From positions 48,799 through 112,798 of the forward strand of contig UQTB01000004.1 of the NCBI GenBank assembly GCA_900543915.1: a DNA stretch of 64,000 bases. Direction: 5' to 3'. Of this stretch, positions 44,306 to 53,100 are shown piece by piece (the stretch's first letter is position 1; every line of letters begins with the position of its first letter). A program made the translations under genes and the position numbers. The stretch is from an uncultured Eubacteriales bacterium (lineage in GTDB: Bacteria; Bacillota; Clostridia; Christensenellales; Borkfalkiaceae). The notes below the pieces were generated by a model that was not told the origin of the DNA, did not search any database, and saw only the letters and a list, made by a program, of their open reading frames with translations.

Positions 44306-45175
44306 ATGTGGAAAAAGGCATATTGTCACGGCAAGACGTTTTATCGGGATTTTTCCGCCGCGCACGCGGCGACCGTCGCGGGGGCGTGGGTGTACTTCCT
44401 CCTGCTTGCGATCGTCCCCATCTTTTTTCTGATGGTGACGGCGTTCGGCGTGTTCGGCGTGGACGCCTCCACCGAATTTGCCATGCGCCTTCCGGAGGAG
44501 TTCCGCGAGATGGTGCTGGAGATCATCGACGCCGCCAGCCGCGCGTCCCGCGGGGCGACCGTGCTCTTCGTGCTCACCGTATTCTGGTCCGGCTCTTCCC
44601 TCTTTTCGCACATGCTGAAGGACGGCGAGCTTCTCTACGGAGAAAAGCGGGGAAAGAGCGGCGTCATCCGCAAGCTCCTCTCCTTTTTTCTCCTGTTTCT
44701 CCTGCTGACGGTGTTTTTTCTGTGCGCTCTGCTGCTCTTTGTCAACCGGCTGATTCTCCGCTACTTCGTTCTGACCGGTTTCTGGGCGGTTCTGGTAAAA
44801 TCGGCGCTGTATTTGTTTTCTTTCTTCGTCATTTATGTTATAATCTTTTTACTACACACGTTTATCAGTCCCGTCCGCCTGCGTTTCGCGCACCGCGCGC
44901 TGGGTTCTGCGGTTTCGCTGGCGATCATTTTACTGGGAACGTTCGGCTTTTTGATCTATATCAGGTATTTTCACTCGTATAATATCCTGTACGGAAGCCT
45001 TGCGGCGCTGGTGGTGTTCCTGCTTTGGTCTTATATCCTGATGCTGGGGCTGGTGACGGGGGCGATCGTCGTGCGGCGGCTGATCGCAAAGGAGAAAGAA
45101 TGCTCGAAATCAGAAACTTTTCAAAGTCCTACGAAAAAGGGAAGCGCGCCGTCGACAACCTCTCTCTCACCGTAA
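44306..45175 (+). CDS. YihY/BrkB-family inner membrane protein
   Basis: About 289 residues with six predicted membrane segments. The family hallmark NILYGSLAALVVFLLWSYILMLGLVTGA is visible near the C-terminus in parts (YGSLAAL, LLWSYI), and AGAWVYFLLLAIVPIFF in the first segment. An ATG at 44306 gives the usual family length; an in-frame ATG at 44186 adds 40 residues with no family resemblance. Neither start has a strong ribosome-binding site. The C-terminal 25 codons overlap the next gene by 76 bases in another frame, which is unusual. Molecular function of the family is unsettled. Confidence 0.8.
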   Translation: MWKKAYCHGKTFYRDFSAAHAATVAGAWVYFLLLAIVPIFFLMVTAFGVFGVDASTEFAMRLPEEFREMVLEIIDAASRASRGATVLFVLTVFWSGSSLFSHMLKDGELLYGEKRGKSGVIRKLLSFFLLFLLLTVFFLCALLLFVNRLILRYFVLTGFWAVLVKSALYLFSFFVIYVIIFLLHTFISPVRLRFAHRALGSAVSLAIILLGTFGFLIYIRYFHSYNILYGSLAALVVFLLWSYILMLGLVTGAIVVRRLIAKEKECSKSETFQSPTKKGSAPSTTSLSP

Positions 45176-45810
45176 AGGACGGGGAGATCTACGGATTCAT
45201 CGGGCACAACGGCGCCGGAAAATCCACAACGCTCAAAGCGGTGGTCGGCGTGCTCGGGTTCGAGGAGGGGGAAATCGAGATCGACGGGATCTCCGTGAGA
45301 AAGGATCCCGTCGCGGCCAAAAAGATCACCGCGTTTATCCCGGATAACCCCGATATCTACGACTATCTGACGGGCGCGCAGTATCTTCGTTTCATCGCAG
45401 ATCTTTACCGCGTCACCGAAGCCGAGCGGAAAGAGCGCGTCGGACGCTATGCGGCCGCGTTCGAGATCGGGGACCGGCTGGAAGATCTGATCTCATCCTA
45501 TTCGCACGGAATGAAACAGAAGCTGGTGCTGATATCCGCCTTTCTGCACGCGCCCAAACTGCTGGTGCTGGACGAGCCGTTCGTCGGGCTGGATCCCAAA
45601 GCCGCGTTTACGCTCAAAGAGATGTTCCGCGCCTTCTGTAAGGAGGGCGGGGGGATTTTCTTTTCCACCCACGTGCTGGAAGTCGCCGAAAAGCTGTGCG
45701 ACCGCATCGGCATCATCAAGGCGGGGAAGCTGATCGCAGAGGGCACGGTGAGCGAAGTCGTGGGCGGCGGCAGCCTGGAAGAAACCTTTTTGGAGACCTG
45801 CGATGCGTGA
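45100..45810 (+). CDS. ABC transporter ATP-binding protein
   Basis: 236-residue ATPase of the ABC-2 export type. Walker A GHNGAGKST near 36-44, Q-loop region replaced by FIPDNPD (exporter-type), signature SYSHGMKQK near 133-141 (SHGMK variant of LSGGQ), Walker B LLVLDEPFVGLD near 154-165 and H-loop STHVLE. ATG at 45100 with AAAGGAGAAAG upstream, lying 76 bases inside the preceding gene. Paired with the membrane subunit that follows with an 8-base overlap. Confidence 0.93.
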   Translation: MLEIRNFSKSYEKGKRAVDNLSLTVKDGEIYGFIGHNGAGKSTTLKAVVGVLGFEEGEIEIDGISVRKDPVAAKKITAFIPDNPDIYDYLTGAQYLRFIADLYRVTEAERKERVGRYAAAFEIGDRLEDLISSYSHGMKQKLVLISAFLHAPKLLVLDEPFVGLDPKAAFTLKEMFRAFCKEGGGIFFSTHVLEVAEKLCDRIGIIKAGKLIAEGTVSEVVGGGSLEETFLETCDA

Positions 45811-47383
45811 CTACCTGATCCTGGTCGGCGTACAGCTGAAAGGGCTGTTCGGCATCAACCGCTTTTTCCGTCAAAAGGGAAGCGGCGCGGGGAAGACCGC
45901 GCGGGCCGTCGGCGCTTCCCTTTTGATCCTCTTCGCAATCGCATTTTTCGTCGGCGCGGCGGCGCTTTATAATTATTTTTTCCTCGCCGATCTCCACGTG
46001 AGCGCGCGGGAAGATCTCCTCTACAGCGCCGCGTTCGGCTTTCTGTTTCTGATCCTGCTTCTGACCTACTTGTTTTTAACGGCGGGCTCCCTATACGGCG
46101 GAAAGGACTATGAACTTTTGGCGTCCTGCCCGGTGTCTCACCGCACCGTCGTGCTGTCCAAGCTCACGGGGTATTACCTGATCGGGCTGCTGATCACCGT
46201 CGTCTACATGGTGCCGGCGATGGTTTTTTACGCGCTCTACGCGTCCGTTTCTCCGTTCTTTTATCCCGTTGCCGTCTGCAATCTCCTTTTCATCCCGATG
46301 TTTCCGCTCGCCGCTTCGCTCGTCTGCGGAACGGCCGCTTCCGCCGCGTCGGCGCGCGCGAAACGGAGCGCTCCGGTGCAGACGTGTATGCTCTTTCTCT
46401 TCGCCGCGCTGCTGTTTCTCCTTTCGTTTGCCGGGTGGCGCAATGAGACGGAGCGGACGGGCGTCGGCGTTCTCTTTGCGGGGATGCCGTACGGGCGGTT
46501 TTTCGGGAGAAGCGCCGCCTCGCCCGACCTTTTGATATGGCTCTGCTTTCTCGCCCTTTCCGCGGGGGCGTTCTGCGGGGCGTTTTATCTCGCCGCCGCG
46601 CTCTATCCGCGGCTGAACGGCCGTGCGAAATCGCGCGCCGCTTCCCGTCGGGCGGAACAGCGGAAAAGAGAGAAAAGCGCTTCTCCGCTCTCCGCGCTTT
46701 ACCGGCGGGAGCTGAAAATGGTCTTTTCCAACCCGACCCTTCTGATAAACGTCGTCTCCGCGGGGATTGCCGCGGTCATTCTCTCGGCGGTGTTTCTCTT
46801 CGTCAAGGATCTGTTTTTGTCGGATGCCGTCTATCGCGGTTATTTTGTCCTCTTCCTTCCGATCGGGTTGAGCGGGTTCAGCGCGCTTTCGCTGTACGGC
46901 GCGACGGCGATCAACGTCGAAGGGCAGGAGCTGTGGCTTTTAAAGAGCCTGCCCGTCCCGACTGAGCGGAAGCTTTCGGTAAAATACCGCGTCAGCTTGC
47001 TGCTGTCCCTGCCGCAGACCCTGCTCTCCATGACCGTCTGCGCGGTCGCGCTGAACGTATCGGCGGCGGAATGCCTGCTTTATTTTGCCGCCGGCGTCCT
47101 CTCGCTCTGCGCTGGGAATTACGCCGGGCTCATCGTCAACCTGTTCAAGCCGTGGTTCGACTGGAAAAACCGCGCGCAGGCCGCGAAACAGAGCCTTTCC
47201 GTGCTGCTCGCGATGCTGCTGAACCTGCTCCTTTGCCTGCTGTTGGCGGGGACGGCGTATCTGTTCAGCGTGAGCGGCGTCGCGGTCGGGCTGCTCGCCT
47301 GCATCTTTGCGGGCGGCGCGCTCTGCGCGGCGGGATATCTCATTCTGTACGGAGCGGGCGTCAGGCGCTTTGAGGCGCTCTGA
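45803..47383 (+). CDS. ABC-2-type exporter permease subunit
   Basis: 526-residue membrane protein with about 12 hydrophobic segments, an Arg/Lys-rich cytoplasmic stretch (about 275-300) between two halves, and no soluble domain. It overlaps the ATPase gene by eight bases, so the two form an exporter. The exported substrate is unknown. The family is common in Clostridia next to ABC-2 ATPases. No separate terminator before spoIIID is seen. Confidence 0.85.
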   Translation: MRDYLILVGVQLKGLFGINRFFRQKGSGAGKTARAVGASLLILFAIAFFVGAAALYNYFFLADLHVSAREDLLYSAAFGFLFLILLLTYLFLTAGSLYGGKDYELLASCPVSHRTVVLSKLTGYYLIGLLITVVYMVPAMVFYALYASVSPFFYPVAVCNLLFIPMFPLAASLVCGTAASAASARAKRSAPVQTCMLFLFAALLFLLSFAGWRNETERTGVGVLFAGMPYGRFFGRSAASPDLLIWLCFLALSAGAFCGAFYLAAALYPRLNGRAKSRAASRRAEQRKREKSASPLSALYRRELKMVFSNPTLLINVVSAGIAAVILSAVFLFVKDLFLSDAVYRGYFVLFLPIGLSGFSALSLYGATAINVEGQELWLLKSLPVPTERKLSVKYRVSLLLSLPQTLLSMTVCAVALNVSAAECLLYFAAGVLSLCAGNYAGLIVNLFKPWFDWKNRAQAAKQSLSVLLAMLLNLLLCLLLAGTAYLFSVSGVAVGLLACIFAGGALCAAGYLILYGAGVRRFEAL

Positions 47384-47392
47384 GCGTTTTTG

Positions 47393-47421
47393 ACATAATT
47401 CGACACATTCCCGCATAAAGT
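47393..47421 (+). promoter_or_regulatory. spoIIID: sigma-E-like promoter for spoIIID
   Basis: ACATAAT at 47393-47399, a 14-base spacer and CATAAAGT at 47414-47421. The -10 differs at one position from the sigma-E consensus CATACAnT and the spacing is as expected. In Bacillus spoIIID is transcribed by sigma-E in the mother cell. Confidence 0.55.
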
Positions 47422-47443
47422 ATCCCTGTGGGAGGATACTGTT

Positions 47444-47698
47444 TTGCGAGAATATATGAGAAACCGCATTTACGAAGAGGCGAACTGGCTGTTGGAAACG
47501 GGGGGAACGGTGCGCGGCGCGGCGAAGGTCTTTCACCTTTCCAAATCCACCGTGCATAAGGATCTGACCGAGCGGCTCCTTTCTCTGGACGAACGGCTGG
47601 CGGAAAAAGTGCACGGCGTGCTGGAAGTCAACCTCGCCGAGCGCCATCTGCGGGGCGGGGAAGCCACGAGAAAAAAGTATGAGCAGGCGCATTTCTGA
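47444..47698 (+). CDS. spoIIID: sporulation transcriptional regulator SpoIIID
   Basis: 84-residue mother-cell DNA-binding protein of sporulation. The helix-turn-helix with TVRGAAKVF and the highly conserved SKSTVHKDLTERL spans residues about 22-45; the C-terminal RHLRGGEATRKKY tail also matches the family. TTG start at 47444 preceded by GGGAGGATACTG. Downstream of a sigma-E-like promoter. Shows that the organism belongs to a sporulating lineage. Confidence 0.96.
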   Translation: MREYMRNRIYEEANWLLETGGTVRGAAKVFHLSKSTVHKDLTERLLSLDERLAEKVHGVLEVNLAERHLRGGEATRKKYEQAHF

Positions 47699-47770
47699 AG
47701 GCGTCGCCCGGCGGGCGGGGGAAAGCGGGCAAAAGCCGCCGCGATCCTTCCGGCCGATTTGATTGAGAAG

Positions 47771-47808
47771 AAACAACGCGCGGAGAGTTCCCTTTCCGCG
47801 CGTTGTTT
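47771..47808 (+). terminator. hairpin, probable terminator after spoIIID
   Basis: Perfect 14-bp stem AAACAACGCGCGGA / TCCGCGCGTTGTTT with a 10-base loop. Only short T stretches follow, so termination is likely but not certain. The rest of 47699-48007 holds the promoter for the next gene and no coding sequence I can support. Confidence 0.6.
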
Positions 47809-47916
47809 GCCGTCGGAAAGAATGTCCGATCCTTTTTAAGAGTTGATTTTTATAAGACTTCATGCCGGTCGGCGGCCATATCGGCGAAAAATCTGCCGCC
47901 GGGGTGTTGTTTTGAT

Positions 47917-47945
47917 TTGCCTTTTTTCTTTTTTTGTGGTATACT
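47917..47945 (+). promoter_or_regulatory. sigma-A-type promoter for the alcohol dehydrogenase gene
   Basis: TTGCCT at 47917-47922 and TATACT at 47940-47945 (extended by TGG) with a 17-base spacer, about 62 bases before the start codon. Confidence 0.7.
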
Positions 47946-48007
47946 CGGAGAAAATAAGGTTTATTTCCTTTGGTTTTCTTTGGGTTGTACCCGCAAAGAG
48001 GAAGCAT

Positions 48008-49153
48008 ATGAAGAGATTTGACGTTAAAACGAGAATTTATTTCGGCGAGAGAGCGCTGGACCGTCTGAAGGAGATCCCCTATAAAAAGGCGATCGTCGTG
48101 ACCGATCCGTTCGTGGTTTCGAGCGGGCTGGTGGAGCTGGTGACCGACCGTTTAAAGCGCGCGGGCATTGAGTTTACCGTGTATTCGGACGTCGTTCCCG
48201 ACCCCCCGCTGGAAAAAGTGATCGCAGGCGTATCCGAGCTGTTGAAACAGCGCCCCGCGTGCATGATCGCCGTGGGCGGCGGCTCCGCCATCGACCTTTC
48301 CAAGGCGGTGCGCCAGTTTGCCTCCAAGATGGATGAGAATTATCACCCCGCGCTGATCGCGATTCCCACGACCAGCGGGACGGGGAGCGAGGTGACGGCT
48401 TTTTCCGTCGTTACCGACCGCAACAAGGGCGTGAAGTACCCGCTCGTTTCCGAAGACATGCTGCCGGACGAGGCGATTCTGGACGAAGAGCTGGTGAAGT
48501 CCGTGCCGCCTTCCGTCACCGCGGATACGGGGATGGACGTGCTCACGCACGCGATCGAGGCGTATGTTTCTCTGAACAACAACGAATTTTCCGCGGCGCT
48601 GGCCGAAAAATCCATCGAGATCTGCGGCACCTTCCTGCTCCGCTCCTATTACGACTCCAACGACGCGCATGCGCGCAGGAAAATGCACATCGCATCCTGT
48701 CTCGCGGGGCTGGCGTTCAACTCCGCTTCCCTGGGGCTGAATCACGGCATGGCGCATCAGCTTGGGAGCAACTTTCACATTCCGCACGGGCGGGCGAACG
48801 CCATTCTGCTCCCCAAGATCATCGAATACAACAGCGGAATCGACCGCCACAGCAAGTCGAGAAAGGACTATCCGTCCTGCGTCAAAAAATACGTGCACGT
48901 GGCGCGTATCCTGGGGCTGCAGAACTTCAACACGATCACCACGGTGCGCGCGCTCGTGAACTGGATCGAGTTCATGATGAAGGAGATGAATATGCCCGTC
49001 TCCGTCTCGCAGAGCGCGAAGATTTCCAAGGAGGAGTACGACGAAAAGGTTCCCGTCATGGCGAAAGCGGCGCTGAAAGACGCCTGCACGGCGACGAACC
49101 CGCGCGTGCCGACCGAGCAGGAAGTAATCGAGCTGTACAATCAGATCTGGTAA
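48008..49153 (+). CDS. iron-containing alcohol dehydrogenase
   Basis: 381-residue NAD(P)-dependent dehydrogenase of the iron/zinc group III family. Dinucleotide site GGGSAIDLSKA at 90-100, IPTTSGTGSEVT near 122-133, and metal-site motifs DTGMDVLTHAIEAY near 172-185, NHGMAHQLG near 245-253 and HIPHGRAN near 257-264, all intact. It reduces small aldehydes or oxidises alcohols in fermentation, resembling the PduQ/EutG and AdhE C-terminal branch; the precise substrate is unknown. ATG at 48008 with AGAGGAAG upstream; the open frame extends further 5' without similarity. Monocistronic. Confidence 0.93.
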   Translation: MKRFDVKTRIYFGERALDRLKEIPYKKAIVVTDPFVVSSGLVELVTDRLKRAGIEFTVYSDVVPDPPLEKVIAGVSELLKQRPACMIAVGGGSAIDLSKAVRQFASKMDENYHPALIAIPTTSGTGSEVTAFSVVTDRNKGVKYPLVSEDMLPDEAILDEELVKSVPPSVTADTGMDVLTHAIEAYVSLNNNEFSAALAEKSIEICGTFLLRSYYDSNDAHARRKMHIASCLAGLAFNSASLGLNHGMAHQLGSNFHIPHGRANAILLPKIIEYNSGIDRHSKSRKDYPSCVKKYVHVARILGLQNFNTITTVRALVNWIEFMMKEMNMPVSVSQSAKISKEEYDEKVPVMAKAALKDACTATNPRVPTEQEVIELYNQIW

Positions 49154-49200
49154 AGGCGGCGGAAACGCGAAAGAGCTTCCGCATTAAAACTGCGTGACCG

Positions 49201-49229
49201 AAAGCAGAGCTTGCGCTCTGCTTTTTTTT
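49201..49229 (+). terminator. intrinsic terminator after the alcohol dehydrogenase gene
   Basis: Perfect 10-bp stem AAAGCAGAGC / GCTCTGCTTT with a TTGC loop and eight T. Confidence 0.88.
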
Positions 49230-50024
49230 GCGGCCAGAAACGTTGCGGACGGCATATAAAGATAACGGGTAACGAAAATAAACGATAAGTAACAGGCAAT
49301 GCAAAGCCAATCATGAAGGGATTAAAATAAATTGCGCGGGCGGCGCCCTGAGCGAGCCCTGCGCCCTTCCGCGCGTGGGGAGAAACGGAATCCGGCGGCG
49401 CTCCGATACCCTTTCAAACGTCGAAACGCTTTCCTCCCTGCCTGGCGGCTACGCGCAGAAGCCGCGGCGGCGCGCTGCAGCAACGTGTGTTTGCTTGCGG
49501 ATATGAACGCATGCGCAGGCGTTTTCCTTTGCCGTCCTTCGTCCCGCCCGCGTACGCGTATATGATATACGATTATATATATGTCGTGAACAGATTATGA
49601 TTCCGCACATGCGTGCCCGTACGGGGGAAAGCGGAAAAAAGATGAATCGGCCGTGACGGTAGCCTTATTTTTGAACCGTTTGCGTCTGCGGCGCGGCATG
49701 TCCGAACGGGGCTGCGGCCGGGCGCTTCTTTAAGCGGGCGCCGGGCTGGTCGTCGGAGCGGCGGCGCTTTGCCGGCCGCTGTTTCCGCGCGGCGGTATTA
49801 GGCAGTTTGCACGACGGGAAAAGCGCTGAATGGAAATTTCTCCCGCCGGGAACTCCGCCTTTTTCGCCGCGAAACCCCGTGAACGGGGCGCCGATTCCGC
49901 ACGTGAGCGCAAATTTATCCGCTTTTCTCCCGCCAGCCCCGCAAAATCGGCGGCGCGGCGCGTTCGTTCCCGGTGAAAAATTGCACAAATCCGTAATTTA
50001 TGAAATAAAATATTAAAATATTCG
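49230..50024. other. gene-poor region
   Basis: About 800 bases with no coding sequence I can support. Composition changes from GC-rich (49330-49550 and 49660-49970) to a short AT-rich patch near 49560-49600 with alternating TA. Open frames here (for example at 49332-49565) have no start signal and no recognisable protein character. No tRNA or repeat was seen. Confidence 0.5.
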
Positions 50025-50053
50025 TTGACTTTCTCGTCCGTTCATAGTATAAT
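50025..50053 (+). promoter_or_regulatory. sigma-A-type promoter for the giant lipoprotein gene
   Basis: TTGACT at 50025-50030 and TATAAT at 50048-50053 with a 17-base spacer. Confidence 0.78.
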
Positions 50054-50077
50054 TATCGTATCCATGGGGAAAACTAT

Positions 50078-50145
50078 GGCCTTTTTCTACTTTTTTGCGA
50101 AGGGAAAGGGGAGAGCCCTCTCTCGTAAGGCCGGGATTTTTCCGG
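50078..50145 (+). promoter_or_regulatory. structured leader of the giant lipoprotein gene
   Basis: GGCCTT (50078-50083) pairs with AAGGCC (50127-50132), enclosing a GAGAG / CTCTC hairpin (50111-50124). The closing strand overlaps an alternative CCGG / CCGG hairpin (50131-50145). Two mutually exclusive folds upstream of an AGGAGG site look like an attenuator or riboswitch, but I do not recognise a class. Confidence 0.4.
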
Positions 50146-50187
50146 GGATAGAGTAAACTTCAGTAAATTTTATAGGAGGTCCTATTA

Positions 50188-53100
50188 ATGAGAAACAAGT
50201 TGCTGACATTGATATTGGCGGTAGCTCTGTGCTTCTCGATGTCCTTTGTGCTGGCTTGCAAAGACAACACGCCGAAGGTCACCGGTCCCACGGTAGTTAG
50301 CGTTAATGTCGGAGAAAAGACCGATTTGTTCGATGTCGCAGAGGGGGTCGCGGTTGCTGACGTCAGTGTCACCATTTATGACACGGCAGTAGCCACGGCA
50401 AGCGGCAAAGAAGTAACCGGTGTGAAAGCTGGTGTGACCGGTGCGGAAATCAGCTACGACGATACGACGTATAACGTCGTCATCAGCGTAGAAGATCCGG
50501 ATGCGATCGCCAACGCAATCGCTGCGGCGAAAACGGAGCTGGAGCAGAAGATTACCGAAAGCGTCTCTTCCGCCAAGACGGAACTGCAGACCAATATCGA
50601 TAGTCTGAAGACTGCTTTGGAGACCGCGATTGCCGACCTCGGTATGGAAGATATCGACGGTTTGGTCGATCAGCTCGATGAGATTGCAGCCGATATCGCG
50701 GAAAAGGCGGATGCGGCAGAGGTCAAGGCTTCCATCGCCGCGCTTGAAAAAGCGGTCACGGAAGCGAAGACCGCTTTGCAGACTGCGATCGATAATCTGG
50801 ATAAAGAGCTGACCGAAGAAATCGAAGCGCAGATCAAGACTGTCAATGCCACGATCGACGGCGTGAAAAACAGCGTCACCGCGTTGGATGAGAAGATGAC
50901 TCAGGCGCAGGCGGATATCGATGCCTTGGAGAAGGCTGTTGCCGATCTCGAAGCGCAGCTCGATAAGGACAGCGAAGGGAACTCTCTGTATGCCAAGAAG
51001 GTCAATGCGAAGGTCGAATTGATGGCGGAACTGCTTGAAAAGGGCCATCATTCGGTTGATTTCAGCACGATTGATGCTGCCACAACGCAGGAGGAGCTTG
51101 ACTCCGCTGTCGCCGCGATCAGAGCGGAATATCTCGAAGGCGAAGAGGTTTTCGATCTCAATGCCTATAAAGCGAATGCCGCTGCGGAGATCATCGTCGT
51201 TTATGAGAATACGATTGCTCCCGAATTGGTTAAGCTGAGTGACTTGGCGAATATCGCCGCTGTCAAGGAAGCGACCACGAGAGAGCGCGAAATCGCGTTT
51301 GTCCAGATCATTCTCGCGAACACCAAGGCAGATGTCGATGAGATTCTGAAAAATTACACCGAAAATTGCGAAAAGATCATCGAAGACTATGTCGCGATGG
51401 AAGATTTCGTCGATGCGTTGGATACGTTCTACGCGGAGAGAGAAACGGCTGGTATCGTTTCTGCCGACAAGGATGCCATTGCTGCGCTCGATGAGCAGTA
51501 TGACAAGCTGAGCGATGAGGCGAAAGAGCTCCTCAAGTCCGCTACCGTTAAAATTATGATGGAAGACGGCGAGGCGACCGTTCCCGTTCTCAATCAGACG
51601 GTAGAGGAAACCGTCACGCCGGGCGCTTACGACATGATTCATGTCATCGATACGCTGATCGGAAAGATCGAAGCGGTTTACGTTGCTGGCGACGGCAAGC
51701 CTGCTGAGGGCGAAACTCCCGCTGTTCCCGCGACTCCGCTGGTAGTCGGCGGTATTACGCTGAATGACGAACTCGTTGTGATCGACCAGTTCCTGGAAGA
51801 GAGAAAAGATGCTTTGACCGAAGTATCCAACGGATACGAAGCGCTGAAAGACTATCAGTTCTATCTGAAGGGTGAAATGGACGTTCCGGAAGATAAGGCA
51901 AAGGCCGGCGCCAAGGCGCAGGACGTTGTCGATCTGCTCCATGCGGAAGAATATGCGGACGAATTCATTGCGGCGTTTAAGGCTGCTGTGATTCCCGAGG
52001 GAGCGACGGAGACCACGTACAATGCTTACATTACGAATTTGTACGACACAAAGATTCAGAATGATTCGTCCAGAGCTTGGAAACAGGTTCAGGTCAAATC
52101 CGCGCAGACGGTTGCTTTCTGGGCGTTCTATAACGGCGTAGTCGGAAAGATCGACGGCGCGACGGCTGATCAGAAAATCGGCGATATCGCGGCGGTCCCC
52201 GCAACGCCTTCGAGTGAGACGGAAAAGGCGGAATATGACGTTCTGTATGCTGCATACGTAACGACGGCTGAAACCGCGCTCGCTTCTGCGAAGAACGTCT
52301 ATACCTACGGCACCAAGACGACGGACAGCTACACGAAGGGTGAAGATCAGGTCTACGTCGACCGCGTTGCAGCTGTGGTTGGCGCCGAGGGCGCTCCGAG
52401 CGTCAAAGAGGCGTACAACACGATCAACAAGAATGTCGTTGCGGCGGGTTACTTCGCTGAAACCGTTGAGGAGAATTACAATAACATTATTGCCAACTAT
52501 GAGACGGCTTATGCCGATGCGGCTGCGTTCATCAAGCAGATGATCGAGGAAACCGCGTTCGGCGGTGCTGCGGGCGATTTCAAGACGGATCCGACTCGTA
52601 TGGCGTTCAGCACGAAGCTGACGACTGCTTACGCTGCGCTCGAAGGATTTGCTCCTTACTACGTGATCGACCTCCCGATGGATGTCTACACGGTCTACAC
52701 GACCATTGCGGGGCAGAATATCACTGAGGTTTACGCCACGGTTGAGACTGCGGTTAACAACTGGACGGCCACGGAAGGCGCTAAGACGCCCAACGACAAG
52801 GTCTATAACGAAACTTATACGGCAGAAGCTGCCAACACGTTGATCGCTACCTATATTGCTACGGCGAAGAAGGCTTACGAAGTCGTTTCGGAGGTTGTTC
52901 CCTATGCTACGAGTGAAGATGTAGTGGCGAAGACCCGTACACAGGCGATGGCTGCGCATGCCGCTTATGTTGAACTGGTCACCGATGAGGTTGCGACCGA
53001 CTATGCGGCGGCAAACAACGCCAACGCTGTCACGGTCAACACGCACTACAACGTGGATTACGCTGCGGCTGAGAAATATCTCAACGCTGTGATTGCTCAC

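Noticed and set aside
49332..49565. 77-codon frame in the gene-poor region
   Set aside because: Arg/Ala-rich, no ribosome-binding site, no family resemblance; typical chance frame in GC-rich DNA.
49550..49610. AT-rich patch as a replication origin
   Set aside because: No DnaA-box cluster or dnaA/dnaN genes nearby.
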